Shown: positions 11,750 through 23,394, numbered from the stretch's first letter. The stretch: DNA of 64,000 nt from Calliphora vicina (GCF_958450345.1 NC_088781.1:116758431-116822430); one strand, 5' to 3'. The notes: generated by a model not told the origin, from the sequence alone. Translations and numbers: made by a program.

Positions 11750-12120
11750 CTAATGGCTGCGGAGCAAACACCTGCCTAACCCAGCTGTACTGCAGCTGGG
11801 ACAGCGTTTTGGTTTCATGCAAAGGAAATATTTGTGTGATAAGACCTGTCTCCTGCCAAGCAGCCACTATACTTTGACCCTCCTCCACCGCAGCCCTGCC
11901 CTGCAAGGCCTCTATATCTGTCTGACCAGCACGCAGTCCCTGTAAAACCTGCAATACCAACCACTGGCGTTCCTGAGAGGTGAAGAGCGAGGTATTACCG
12001 TCGTTGCTTTTGATTTGCTGAAAACAATGACTTTCGCGGGTTGTGAATTCACGTAAGGCACCACCTAAATCAGGACGTAAACGTTTTGGCAAACGAGCCT
12101 CTTCCGCAGCTCGAAACAAA
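11750..12120 (-). CDS. anoctamin-8-like, second visible exon
   Basis: A 371-bp exon. Acceptor ...ctttgtAG precedes 12120 and donor GTAAAG follows 11750. It encodes the cytosolic N-terminal domain: LFRAAEEARLPKRLRPDLGG, then SLFTSQERQWLVLQVLQGLR, a short acidic stretch, and the block LITQIFPLHETKTLSQLQYSW leading to VFAPQPL. FTSQERQ and the IFPLH..K.L..L...W pattern are typical of the ANO8/ANO10 branch. It joins the next exon through a split Asp codon across a 67-bp intron. The possible upstream ATG at 12170 reads through the intron acceptor and is not the real start. Confidence 0.93.
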
Positions 12121-12319
12121 CTACAAAGTGAAAAAAATATTAAAAGGAAAATAACCAAAAACCATCTCATACCAACAAAAAAAAGAATAAATCATTATTG
12201 TAATGGATTTCTGTTAACGTTGCCTTTATTATGGCAAAACAACATGTGTGTACTTAATTCCTTTTTGTTTCTATAAATTTTCTATAATGTTGGTAAATAT
12301 TTAATCTACTCGTACTTAC

Positions 12320-12572
12320 ATATTTGTGGGAGCACTTATATAAAATGCATTTCGCCTTGAACTTTCATGGGCCTTAACCTGCACCACCAGTCCCAGACCG
12401 GCGGGTGCCTGTGAGCGTATGCGTGCCAGTAACCATCTTAATGCCTCATCTGGTGCATCTTCGGGAAATTCTATGACTACATCACATTGTGTGGGTATCT
12501 TGTTGAGCCACAATCTCCGGGGTGTCATCAAGTGGCCAGCATATGGTACTTTACGTCTTAATTGTCGGGAAG
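12320..12572 (-). CDS. anoctamin-8-like, first visible exon
   Basis: A 253-bp exon. The acceptor is a pyrimidine-rich tract ending ttttAG before 12572; the donor GTAAGT follows 12320. It encodes SRQLRRKVPYAGHLMTPRRL, WLNKIPTQCDVVIEFPEDAP and a following basic segment ending RRNAFYISAPTN. The RRLWL.KIPT..CDVV..FP motif is characteristic of the ANO8 N terminus as I know it. It joins the next exon through a split Ile codon over a 199-bp intron. The Met at 12606 lies in the intron, so translation must start further upstream, outside what I could find. The four exons together encode about 357 residues. Confidence 0.9.
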
Positions 12573-13014
12573 CTAAAAGAATATTGAGCAAACAAACAGA
12601 AAACATTATTTAGTTAAGAACTAAAAAAGGAAACTCTAAAAACTAAAACTATTTTGTAATTAATCTTTTTTTCTAGCTTTGTTGCAGTTAAGTTTTCCTT
12701 TCCCACATTCTTTAAAAAAAAAATACAACATTCATTTACCAGCTAAGTTAAGTTAAGATACCTACATATTGTCTATGTTTTTCTTAAGTTTCAACTTCAT
12801 TAAATATTTTTACAACTATTTCTTTGCCATTAAGTAAAAAAGAATTTATATCAGTGCCATGTTGTGATGTGTTCCATACAAAACTGTAGGTAAGTGAATT
12901 GAAAAGTTTCTAAAGGTATATTAAAAAAAGATGAACTTAAACCAAATAGATGAGATCTAAAGCTGTTGTATGGTGCACTAAGTTTGCCATATAAATGGGT
13001 TATTAAATTGCATT
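12573..13014. other. intron/5' flank of anoctamin exons
   Basis: AT-rich DNA upstream of the first visible exon. A minus-strand start-codon exon would be expected upstream of 12572, but no candidate with a plausible donor was recognised before the LINE fragment. Confidence 0.4.
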
Positions 13015-14158
13015 TCCCCAAAATCTAATCTATTTAACATGTACATGCTGATTCCTAGTCAGATTCCTCAGCAGAATCTCTGAATATTTTACGCAGCGGT
13101 GGGTCCTTGAGGACCTTTCCAAATCATGCTCTGGGTGCAATCCTACACATCTGACCCTTACATTTATTGGTAATGGAGGAGGCCTATAGGAGTGTATCCA
13201 GATTACCGGAGATATCCTGCTTAATGCCGGGTGATCAGGTTGGGCACATGAACATTCTAGGTATCTTTGGGAATGATCCTAGTATTGCAGTATCAGACTA
13301 TATGTCAACGACTCTGGTGTTACATAGGAAGATTAAGGTCCTTATACCTGAAAGGGATGTGTGGTTTAATCATACATGGTGGCGGAATAATGCCGATCAA
13401 GTGTGGTTTACCGATGGCTCCAAACAGGCTAATGGTGACACTGGGGCTGGTATTTATGGACTCAATTTTCAAAGGGGTATCCCAATGGGTACATTTCCAT
13501 ATTTCAGGTGAAAATTTACGCCATCCCTATATGCTCTAACGAATGTTTGAGAAGGATAGTTAGGAATAATAGGATATTTGTTATGTTGGATCGCCAAGCT
13601 GCTTCTAGAGCCTTATCTTCATATAGCCAAAAGGTTCATTGCTCTGTCCAAATGTAGATCTAAATTGTTGCTACCGCTCGGATTATTACTGAATTATTCA
13701 CAAGACACTATGGCTTTAGGTGTCACCAATTTATTTTATTCTATGCGACTGCCGAATGCTGGCAATACGCAGGACAAGAGGCTCGAAAGGACAATTTTTT
13801 TTTATAGAGAAGTAACACTCAGTCAATTAATATGCCAATATATAATTGTGTTACTTTCTATGGAAAGGGGATAGAGTGTATAAGAAAAGGTGTTGAAAGG
13901 AGGAGAAAAGCTTTTAATTGACAATTCTGCAATTGCGCGTTATGTTTGTTATTAGTGCAGGTTGCAGCGCCTCTGTTGATGAGATGGCGCATTAGTCAAG
14001 CCAACAACCTTTATTTAATTATTTTACTTCGGTGGCCCCAGGTGATGTAATTGATCTCTCTAATAGAATAATGTGCTTCATACACATCCTAAATGTGATA
14101 TGTTGAAACTTTAAGGTTGCACAAAAGATCCTATAAAGATCCACTAATAATAATAATA
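13015..14158 (+). pseudogene. LINE 3' part with RNase H domain and (TAA)n tail
   Basis: Plus-strand translation shows the connection domain (VMEEAYRSVSRLPEI, IPERDVWFNHTWW) followed by an RNase H domain beginning VWFTDGSKQANGDTGAGIYG, with the first catalytic Asp in FTDGS, and a later block LDRQAASRALSSYSQKV that aligns with the usual SDSQAA...ALSSY box. Frameshifts after 13500 and stop codons show decay. The fragment ends at a run of TAA repeats near 14145-14158, a tail type found in RNase H-bearing LINE clades such as I/LOA. The polymerase domain is missing, so it is a 5'-truncated dead copy. Confidence 0.8.
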
Positions 14159-15857
14159 CCTATTTCCTGGTCTGTACGGATGTGACAGTGAATTGCTTTA
14201 CAGTGAATCAGTTTTTGAAATTAATGAAAACATAATCTCCCAGGATAGAGTTTCGAGCGATTGTATATATAAATCACCAAAACCGGAAGGAATACTGACG
14301 CGGATGCTGTACAGAGCAAAGGGATCCATCATTCTCTATTCAAGAATGAAAAATAAGTCATAAGAATGGAAAAGACTTCCGGCAGAAGGTTGAGGGTTTC
14401 TCAAAATATGCCTTCCCAAAGGGTCGTTTAAAGAAGATAGCCTTGTTTGAGATTGTAAGCACTGAGAGATCACTTGAATTCTAACAAAATACGATTTCAG
14501 TTTTGATAGATATAAAGCGAGCTTTCAACAAGATAAAAACTATAGCTATTGAATTGCTATAGTTTTTATCTTTTATCTGCTCTAGACTATCTAAATTTTG
14601 AAATATGTTGTTGTAGCTTAGGAACTACGAGAAGTCGGAACAAGTTAGAAATGGAACACCACATGATGATAAGGTGATCTCTTCTCCACTGTGTCTAAAT
14701 GGTGTTAACTTGAATCTTGTCGAATTTGATAAGTTTGCAATGCGGAAAATATAATACTGTTGATTTTACGTATGTTCCTGGATGTAATTAGCAATATCAA
14801 GACAAATGTCTAGAAAATGCTCAGCAACTAGGCCACAAAAAGTAGGCTAGAAGTAAACCCAAGCAACAACGAAAATAAATCACATCGTGGACCAACTGTA
14901 CAGAATTCAGAAATCTAATTACATCGGAATCTCAGGTGCACTTTGCACTAGTACTTTAGAGGCTATGAACTATATATTGTAGCTAACTCTAATGGACGAC
15001 ACATAAGGGATATATACATCTGCAGTGCGATATGACTCTCTGACTCTTGCAAGTTGGAGATCCTGAACATATCCTTGAATTTGCTTCCATCGTTCCTAAA
15101 GCAATCCTCAGATTACTTAACTGCCTTCACAGAATTTGAGAGGATGTGCAAAGTCCTTATTCATTCGGAACTGTGGCATTGGTTCTTCTGGCTTCTGTGA
15201 TGAACTCATATTAAGACTCCTTATACATCTTCCAGATAAAGCTAATGACTTTCAGACGAAGATATTGGCAATCAGATAAAGTTGTAGGTAAACAGTATTC
15301 GTGGGAGTATAACAAGGCGACACTAATGTCTCTTAATTCCTATACTACGACTTCTATCTTATTTAGATAGTAACAAAAGGAGCTGTCCAGGATAGGAAGT
15401 CTATGTGACATCTTGCTTCCCTGCGCATAGACACTACTATGATAGGGAGCAGCCAGACCAGATGACCTTATAAAAATCAACTTAAAATGACTCAGATGAT
15501 GTATATATCGCATATTGAAGGCGAATACTTAAGAAGGCTGACCATTGCAAGATCAAATAATGACAGACAATTTTGGCCCGCATACAACGAGAATTGTATG
15601 TATGAATAGAAACCAGAAGGACATTTCGAAGCTGTATAAAAGTATCATTAGGTGATAGATAAGTAAGCAAATAGATTTGGACTTTCACGGAAGAAACAGT
15701 TGTTCAACTCCTCTGTAAATTTTAGTCTCTTCACTTTTCAAAACATAGATTTATGAACGTACATATACCAAAGACCGAAAATATTGTTCGATATTTTATC
15801 TCTTTTTTGAAAACAAAAAAAATCACAATTTCTCCAAATATTTGCTTTCATAGGGTA
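14159..15857. other. probable old transposon-derived DNA, unassigned
   Basis: Base composition is less AT-rich than the surrounding DNA, like the LINE fragments nearby, which suggests decayed former coding sequence. I could not recognise a protein family in any frame. A perfect 17-bp-arm hairpin lies at 14530-14572 (separate entry). Confidence 0.35.
14530..14572. repeat. perfect hairpin, 17-bp arms
   Basis: The arm aagataaaaactatagc (14530-14546) is exactly complementary to gctatagtttttatctt (14556-14572) with a 9-base loop. It stands alone in decayed transposon-like DNA. It could be the tip of a lost fold-back element or a recent templated inversion. Confidence 0.85.
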
Positions 15858-15988
15858 ACATAGAGACGAGACGGAATTGTCAAAAACCTAAGTCTGTTGT
15901 CAAAAACCTATCTCTTGCAACAACAAAATATCTGAAATATTATTTGTTGTATTTTTGTTTGACAAATCGGAGTGTCTCGTCTCTATGT
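15858..15988. mobile_element. short MITE-like element
   Basis: A 131-bp element bounded by perfect 15-bp inverted repeats: acatagagacgagac at 15858-15872 and its complement at 15974-15988. Inside, a short motif around 'tgtcaaaaaccta' is present twice in direct order (about 15879 and 15898). There is no coding capacity. Flanking bases include TA on both sides, compatible with Tc1/mariner-type target duplication, but not proof. Confidence 0.65.
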
Positions 15989-16294
15989 ATAATTCTCTAT
16001 GTTTGTTTTCTTAACCCTCTAAACTTTAAAAAGCTAAACAAAAGTTGTCGAATAATTTTTTTTTGGATAACTATGACCCAATAAACTCAGAACAACCATC
16101 AGAAACTAATTTGCAAATTAAGTTTAGGAACCAGGTACAAAAAGGTGAAGAGTGCCTCAGGGCATTGTTGCCGGTTTAGGTGTAAAAAACAATAATAATG
16201 ATACGATTGTATTGAAAAACTAATGAAAAATAACTAATACAAAATATTTCGAATAGATCGGGCGACTAAAAGTTAGTAAAACTTTGATTCAAAA

Positions 16295-17302
16295 AAAAAA
16301 ATGACACAGACCCTCTTTACTTTTTAAAGGACTTAAAAGTTTTATAGAAGTACATTTTTCAAAAAATATTTAAAAATACTTCTGTTGATCCAACAATAAC
16401 AAATTTTATGTCAAAAGAACAAGAAGACTTGTAAAATATTTTGTATTATCTTTATTTTATCCTGTAAGGATCATAAGATGTCAAAAATGTCCTTTAAAAT
16501 TTGTATCTTTTAATATCCTTTAAGATTGCCAATAAATTCCTTTTAAAAAAATATTGTATTAAAGACCCAAAAATTCTATCCTAAATGTCAAAATTTCATC
16601 CTTTATATTAAATTAAATTCAAACAATTCTCTGAAATATGTCAGTATCCAAATAAAATTCAACACAAATATGTTTCATATATTCGCAATGCATCCCACCA
16701 AATTATGGACGATTGGTCCATAATTACTAATAGCTCCCATATAAGGCCCACTACCGAAAATGCCGGTATTCAAATAAGATTTAACATAAATAAGTTTCAT
16801 GAAAACTCTTTATAATCATATACTCGGTGTAGGGTATCATAAGGTCGGGCTTGCCCGACTATACCATTTTCTTGTTTATTTAAAATAATTCTTTGTTTCT
16901 TTTCAGGACAGTTTTTGTTTTATTTTTTCGAATGAAATATTAAAATAAAATATAAAAAATCAAATAATGCAAATTTAAAATATTATTTAACACTTAAATA
17001 GTGAAGATAGAAGGATGAAATTTTGGCATGTGGTATTCAATATTTGGATCTTTAACTCAATATTTTTTTGAAAAAAAATTATTGGAAATCTAGAAGGTTA
17101 AATCAAGGTTAAAAATTTGAAAGGACATTTTTAACATATTTTTATCCTGACAGGATAAAAAATACGACGAAATATTTTACAACCCTTCTTGATCATTTTA
17201 TATCAAATTTGGCATAGTAGGATGATCAGAAGTATTTTAAAACATTTTTTCAAAAATGTACTCCTCTGAAAATTTGAAGTCCTTTTAAAAGGACTGTCGT
17301 AC
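16295..17302. mobile_element. fold-back element with about 310-bp arms, disrupted by a nested insertion
   Basis: The left arm (about 16295-16605) and right arm (about 16990-17302) are inverted, diverged copies. Matching landmarks include 'taaaggactt', 'gaagtacatttttcaaaaaa', 'aaatacttctg', 'tgtaaaatatttt', 'ttatcctg', 'aaaaaaatattg' and 'caaaatttcatcctt', in the same order when the right arm is read on the minus strand. The centre holds a different element ending at about 16880. No transposase frame is visible, so it would be non-autonomous. Confidence 0.75.
16606..16883 (+). mobile_element. nested repeat with terminal hairpin
   Basis: An interspersed element lying between the fold-back arms. 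It contains two related blocks ('cagtatccaaataaaattcaacac' type, near 16641 and 16765; not written in full) and ends with 'gtgtagggtat', then a strong GC hairpin GGTCGGGC-tt-GCCCGACT at about 16843-16860 and 'cttgttt'. The layout resembles the right end of the element at 25535-27332 (gtgaagg.tgta, hairpin, cttg). The class is uncertain; a Helitron-like 3' hairpin is one option. Confidence 0.5.
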
Positions 17303-18920
17303 GGTGTAATAATGATGAATCATGTGCTCCTAATTGCTGTTATCCACCAAAATAATAGATTTATTATTTGTGGAAGAATCTGAGAAGGACGCTTAGCTTA
17401 ACTTAAACCTACAGTTTTCTAAAAAAGAAATTCTTATGAACGCTTAACAAAACTATAGTTACTTTTACACAACAAAACAATGTTGTTTTAGGATTATTTC
17501 GTTTATTTTTTCTTTTATCATTTCTTTTATGAAAGAGAACTGTATTTAAGTCTGTGGGTTGTCACCATCATCCTAAACATTTGATCTGCCTGAGTGAATA
17601 ACATTGTGTTAAATTATGAGGACACAAAAAAAATATATATTCAAAGGGCACATAAGCACGTATAATGAGTCTCAGGTTGGTATTTAATACAAATACTAGT
17701 ACAACGAGTTGGTATAAATAAGTTTTAGTGTACAAAGCTACAGAAATAAAAAAACAAATATAATAATAATACACGTTATTTGAAATATTATTTCATCATG
17801 ACTATTTTTCTCTTAAAACAGCCACCCACATTCAACATGGCACATGACATTCATATGAGGATAATTTTCTAAAAATATTTGACATAAACATGGCTGATGT
17901 CAGTCAGTTATTCACACAAAGGCTATAGAAATTGTGAGTGGAAAATGTGGGATTTTAATTATCAGATTAACAGAAATATAAACTGATAAATAGAATTGGA
18001 AGGTTTTGTGGTTTAAGTTCAATTCCAGTTCTTAAATTATTTAACAAATATTCTATAAAATTAAAGAGCAAATATCAAAAGCAATAAATCATGACTTAAA
18101 AGAAACAGAAGCCACCAATAACGAAATTAACACATCAATCAAATCGAAAATATCAGCAAATACATACATACATATACTTTTGAAATTGCAGCAAATAACA
18201 AAAAACAACATGACGAATAAATAAAAACGAAAACAGTTCAAATACTCAAAAAAAAAACGCATTAAAATCACATCATATTTCGCCTGCTTCAATGCTCCAA
18301 TTATTAATGGAAGGAAAAAACAATAATTTCTGCTTCCTTTTCCAAAAGAAACTAAAGACATCAAACTAAATGCCGTTAAAAATGCAACAAACGGAAGTGA
18401 CAAACAAAAAAATAAGCAATAAAGAAGAAAAACTGAAACTAAATTTCAAAAACACATATGTTGTTTATAATGTCATCAATTAAATGCTCATGTGGGAGCT
18501 CAGCTAACAAATACTCTCTGTTCCTTTCAGTAGTTTTTTCTCTTTCTTTGGGTTTTTTGTTCACTATCTGAATTGCATTAAAATAAGCATGATAGAGCAA
18601 AATAAAACATGTCATTAACGTGCTGCAGCATGTTGCAAGAACATTAGTATTTTTCCTATTACATTGCTACTAATGTTGGCTTTATAAATAAAGTCTCATT
18701 TCAGTTTCTAGATGTGTCATTGATAACGGAATTGGTTGCCTTTTAATTAACTCGGAAATGAAAAGTAATTTAGGGGAAAGAGTAAAGCAAACACATCATA
18801 ATGAGGTAAATTGGAAAAGAAATTGATCCTTTGGGTTATGTGTTTTATTAAGGAATCTTTAAATTAGTTTAATGAGTGAATATGAACAGAGTAAATGAAT
18901 ACAACAGGTTTGCTGATACA
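17303..18920. other. non-coding AT-rich DNA
   Basis: No array or recognisable gene. Reverse frames at 17568-17774 and 18089-18403 are F/L/Y-rich and have no recognisable domain; I treat them as chance. Confidence 0.45.
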
Positions 18921-20139
18921 GTTCCAGTTCTGTTCTAGTTCTGTTCTAGTTCTGTTCTAGTTCTGTTCTAGTTCTGTTCTAGTTCTGTTCTAGTTCTGTT
19001 CTAGTTCTGTTCTAGTTCTGTTCTAGTTCTGTTCTAGTTCTGTTCTAGTTCTGTTCTAGTTCTGTTCTAGTTCTGTTCTAGTTCTGTTCTAGTTCTGTTC
19101 TAGTTCTGTTCTAGTTCTGTTCTAGTTCTGTTCTAGTTCTGTTCTAGTTCTGTTCTAGTTCTGTTCTAGTTCTGTTCTAGTTCTGTTCTAGTTCTGTTCT
19201 AGTTCTGTTCTAGTTCTGTTCTAGTTCTGTTCTAGTTCTGTTCTAGTTCTGTTCTAGTTCTGTTCTAGTTCTGTTCTAGTTCTGTTCTAGTTCTGTTCTA
19301 GTTCTGTTCTAGTTCTGTTCTAGTTCTGTTCTAGTTCTGTTCTAGTTCTGTTCTAGTTCTGTTCTAGTTCTGTTCTAGTTCTGTTCTAGTTCTGTTCTAG
19401 TTCTGTTCTAGTTCTGTTCTAGTTCTGTTCTAGTTCTGTTCTAGTTCTGTTCTAGTTCTGTTCTAGTTCTGTTCTAGTTCTGTTCTAGTTCTGTTCTAGT
19501 TCTGTTCTAGTTCTGTTCTAGTTCTGTTCTAGTTCTGTTCTGTTCTAGTTCTGTTCTAGTTCTGTTCTAGTTCTGTTCTAGTTCTGTTCTAGTTCTGTTC
19601 TAGTTCTGTTCTAGTTCTGTTCTAGTTCTGTTCTAGTTCTGTTCTAGTTCTGTTCTAGTTCTGTTCTAGTTCTGTTCTAGTTCTGTTCTAGTTCTGTTCT
19701 AGTTCTGTTCTAGTTCTGTTCTAGTTCTGTTCTAGTTCTGTTCTAGTTCTGTTCTAGTTCTGTTCTAGTTCTGTTCTAGTTCTGTTCTAGTTCTGTTCTA
19801 GTTCTGTTCTAGTTCTGTTCTAGTTCTGTTCTAGTTCTGTTCTAGTTCTGTTCTAGTTCTGTTCTAGTTCTGTTCTAGTTCTGTTCTAGTTCTGTTCTAG
19901 TTCTGTTCTAGTTCTGTTCTAGTTCTGTTCTAGTTCTAGTTCTAGTTCTAGTTCTGTTCTAGTTCTGTTCTAGTTCTGTTCTAGTTCTGTTCTAGTTCTG
20001 TTCTAGTTCTGTTCTAGTTCTGTTCTGTTCTAGTTCTGTTCTAGTTCTGTTCTAGTTCTGTTCTAGCTCTGTTCTAGTTCTGTTCTAGTTCTGTTCTAGT
20101 TCTGTTCTAGTTCTGTTCTGTTCTGTTCTAGTTCTGTTC
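18921..20139 (+). repeat. 11-bp satellite array (plus orientation)
   Basis: About 110 tandem copies of agttctgttct, nearly without change. The first unit reads gttccagttct, and there are a few length slips, e.g. an extra ctgtt near 19537, shortened units (tagttc repeats) near 19930-19955, and extra ctgtt near 20025 and 20117. Such purity implies recent expansion or active homogenisation. The reverse complement of the same unit forms the array at 30594-31590. Confidence 0.98.
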
Positions 20140-23017
20140 AATATTAAAATAATCTATAAGCAATTCAAATCCAATTTAATTAAAATGGATTGTCACCACT
20201 TCATCCTTTTTTGATTTAAGCCTAAATCAATTTGACTGACATTTGTCAGACCCATCACACAAAATTTCAAATAGTGTTTGTTTTACTCAAAAATAGCTAC
20301 ATTCACTCTTCATTAACATTTTGATTCCCATATTTTTATTTATAATGATTTTTGTTACTAAATAATTTACCTAGAATAAATGTTAATATACAAATTCTAA
20401 AGCAATTTCTAAGAAATAGAAAACCATAATTTAAATTCATATTGTTATCGACTATTTACGACAATATTTCAAGCACACTGGGAGTGTTAATAAGATACCG
20501 AACAGCAAAATTAATAAAATCATGCAACCAGCTACTAACATACAGACAAAAATAGCAAGACACAAGATGACTTCTTCGAAAATCCTGTCGCGAACTGATA
20601 AGAAGTGAAACAATTCTCTAGTTACCACAAATTCTCAAACATACACACATACTTACACTCTCCACCACTCTCTTACTCTGGGGACAGCAGAAAGTCTGGC
20701 GCACGAAAACAAATATTATCACCCCAACTATGGTAAGTTTCAGTTTTTGTTTCCAACGATAACAATAATAAACATTTCTCTTGTTTGTTTTCATTTTCAA
20801 TGAAGCCAACAAAATTCTTTTAAAAACATTTTTTTTTTCTATATTTTCATTAGAATTAGAAAAGATTCCTTAAAACAGGAGCAAATAAATTTTCCTTGAG
20901 AGTGAACAACAGCATTATTAAGACAATAGAGATATAGATTTGTGGGGACGGACTATGCAATTGGGAGTGAAATTATTATGGTAAAATTAACAAGGATATT
21001 GGCATATTTATGAGGAGAGTTTAATCAAATATTAAAGCATACATATAGGCTGAAATTTAAATTAGTTTGTGGGGAGTTTTTCTATGTTATGTAGCTTAAA
21101 AATCTCAGCTAAAGTTTCTCAAAATTACATAATTTTTCAGCTGAATTTTTCGCTCAGCCTTATTACTTGGTCTTGCTGACAATTTTATCAAATCAAAGCA
21201 AAAGTCAAGAAAGTGGTCTTATGTGGCCACAGTTAAACTTTCCCACTTGCTGGTTTTTGTTCAAAACCGCATTCATTTCTACAAAAAAAAAGGAAAAAAC
21301 ACATGTCCAATTGCCACAAGTGTAGATTGTTTTCCTACTTTCAAAATACACTGAAGCCAGGAAAAAAAGTATTTACCAATAAAATAGAGAAATATTTGTT
21401 AAATTCAACCAACATAAAAGAGCAATTTGATGCAGTTAAAATTTGTCCATTTGAAAATTTCTTTTCGAAAGTTTTTCATTGTGCTTCACCTCTTAATATA
21501 CTTGAATAAGTTTTAAATAACCAAAGCTAACCAGCGGTAATCATTACCAGGTCTTCACTTTGGAGGCCTTCTAAAAGATCTGTTTACACATTCTATAAGA
21601 ACCGATACTCATTCCACTCTGCCTTCTCTGAGAAGGTGTTCTAAAAAGACTTTGTCTCTCCTTCTAAAAAATGGCATACACATCCAAAATTGCTTTACAA
21701 AATAAGTAAGATTTTGCATTTATTCCTACTAGTTACCTTTCCAGAATAAAATTGATTTTGCTCTCTTTATTATAAGCATGAAACCAGAAGAAGGTAAAAA
21801 ATTTTCGGAAAAATTTTGTGTTTAAAAAGTTTTATATTGTGAAGATCGCGTGAAGTAGGTGGATTTTTATATTCAAAACTACACATGAGATTCTTTAAAG
21901 TCCATTCATTAGGTTTTAATTAATAATTTTTCCCTTTTTAAAGACTTACTCAGCAGACCTTCAATTAGACTTTCATTTGCATGCCTTTTAATAGAAGTTC
22001 CTATGTAGACATTCTATGAGACATGACGCGGCAGGTCTCCTTACAGGACCTCAAAGGAAGACCTATTTAAGAAGGCATATTTGCTTAAATAAGTCTTCTA
22101 CCAGCTCTTTAACAGAAGTCAGTATAGAAAGCCTTGGCTCCCAATAACAGGTCGAGTAAAATTAAACAGAATTTGCAATGCGACTTAATGTCCTTGTTTT
22201 TGCAAAAAAAAGGCCTTTAGGAAGGCCTCTCTACTGCATCTGTTTCCCACTGGTTAAACAAATACGTGTATTGAATGAAAATTGGGTTTAAATGTGTGTG
22301 CCACTCTGCGAATGGTTGAGTAAGTTCACATACCCAACAAACTGTTCGATTCATATCAAATATAGTCTCAAAAATTAGGGGAAAAATAACCTAATTTTAG
22401 AAACAGTTGCTTTCTCAAATCATTCTCAAATGTGTAACTTTTGCAAAAGTTTTGATTTCAAATCATTTTAATTTTGATTTCAATTTAGCTTGTTTGCTGG
22501 GAAATTATCAATATTTTTTTCATTTCACTTTTTAAAGTGTCACAAGGTAAATTGTTGAAATCCTAAGTTTTCTCATTCATTCATTCGTTTCCTTTTTTTG
22601 CAAACCTTTGGATTCGACTTCAAAAGGAACAATAGTTAAAAATTTGCCTCAGAGATTTGCAGTGGAACCAGCACAAAAGACAATAAAATAAAAACAATAT
22701 CACTTGAAGGAAAAGTTTAAAGGCAATGAAAAACGAATATAAATAAATATTAAAGAATATATAAAAATTAATGCATTTTTAATCTCTTGAAAGGTCAAGT
22801 ACTAGTGTTACGAACTAGCTCTAAGAAATAAGTTAGATGAGAGTATATTTTAAGTATTCACTTCTTTTAGAATAAACATTATTCCAGGGCCTTAGATGAC
22901 AACCCAGAATGAACTACAACTTGATTAAAAATATAGGAATTTGAAAAATTGTTATCTACAGTTTGGTCTATCTCCAATCCAACGAAGATCGATCACAGGA
23001 TCGCCGTTTTAAGTGCA
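20140..23017. other. non-coding DNA with possible old repeat remnants
   Basis: No gene supported. From about 21530 to 22260 there is a block rich in 'aaggcct', 'gaaggc' and 'cttctaaaa' words, starting 'aaccagcggtaat' and ending 'ccactggtt'. It may be a diverged non-autonomous transposon, but the terminal match is weak. The frame at 21303-21509 has no recognised family. Confidence 0.35.
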
Positions 23018-23262
23018 CAGAGAAAAAAGATTCATGATAGCAACCGAATTTGTTACCAATCGAATGATTCTATTATTATTGTCTTAATTTTACAGTTGTG
23101 GCTACAAAATTTTAGAAGGGGTAACAAAAGTTTGGTTGCTTCAACCGAAATTCTTCTTTATCAACTGACTTTCTGTTGGTAGAACCGAAAATTCAATGTG
23201 TGCCGAAACGGAATCATTTGATTGGCAACAAATTCGGTTGCTACTACAATCTATTTTCTCTG
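23018..23262. mobile_element. MITE with about 52-bp inverted termini
   Basis: The left end (23018-23070) starts cagagaaaa and contains agcaaccgaatttgtt and cgaatgattc. The right end (23211-23262), read on the minus strand, has the same order with a few mismatches. The total length is about 245 bp, there is no coding frame, and the interior is AT-rich. The small plus-strand frame at 22949-23182 merely crosses it. The CAGAGAAAA ends recall those of the fold-back at 38491-38980 (CACAGAAAAA). Confidence 0.75.
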
Positions 23263-23340
23263 AGTAGTTTGCATAATATAATATTATTCTATGAACATTC
23301 ATACAGACTATTAATCCTCTTATAACCTGACCTTCTTGTC

Positions 23341-23394
23341 CCTATAGATTAGATGGACTTTCAGTCTGAGGGTTGCGCGTTCAAATCCCTCGAA
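23341..23394 (+). repeat. tRNA-like sequence (possible SINE head or tRNA relic)
   Basis: It contains CTGAGGGTTGCGCGTTCAA then ATCCCTC, resembling the variable loop and T arm of a tRNA (B-box GTTCAAATCC), preceded by a weak A-box-like tagattagatgg. The acceptor stem does not close, so it is not a functional tRNA. A similar segment lies in inverse orientation at 24946-25005, flanking the fold-back between them. Confidence 0.45.

Noticed and set aside
11712..12170. Anoctamin exon starting at the ATG at 12170
   Set aside because: The first 17 codons of this frame are intron sequence. The AG before 12120 and the rebuilt Ile codon join the frame to the upstream exon.
12043..12613. Plus-strand frames opposite the anoctamin exons (12043-12276, 12419-12613)
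   Set aside because: They are antisense of conserved minus-strand exons with clear family motifs.
18089..18403. A 104-residue membrane protein on the minus strand
   Set aside because: Hydrophobic F/L/V-rich composition is expected from T-rich reverse frames. There are no homologous motifs and no splice or promoter support.
21530..22260. Transposon bounded by aaccagcggta / ccactggtt
   Set aside because: The terminal match is too short and imperfect to define an element; mentioned only as a possible remnant.
23341..23394. Functional tRNA gene
   Set aside because: The acceptor stem does not pair and no anticodon arm can be placed confidently; kept only as tRNA-like.
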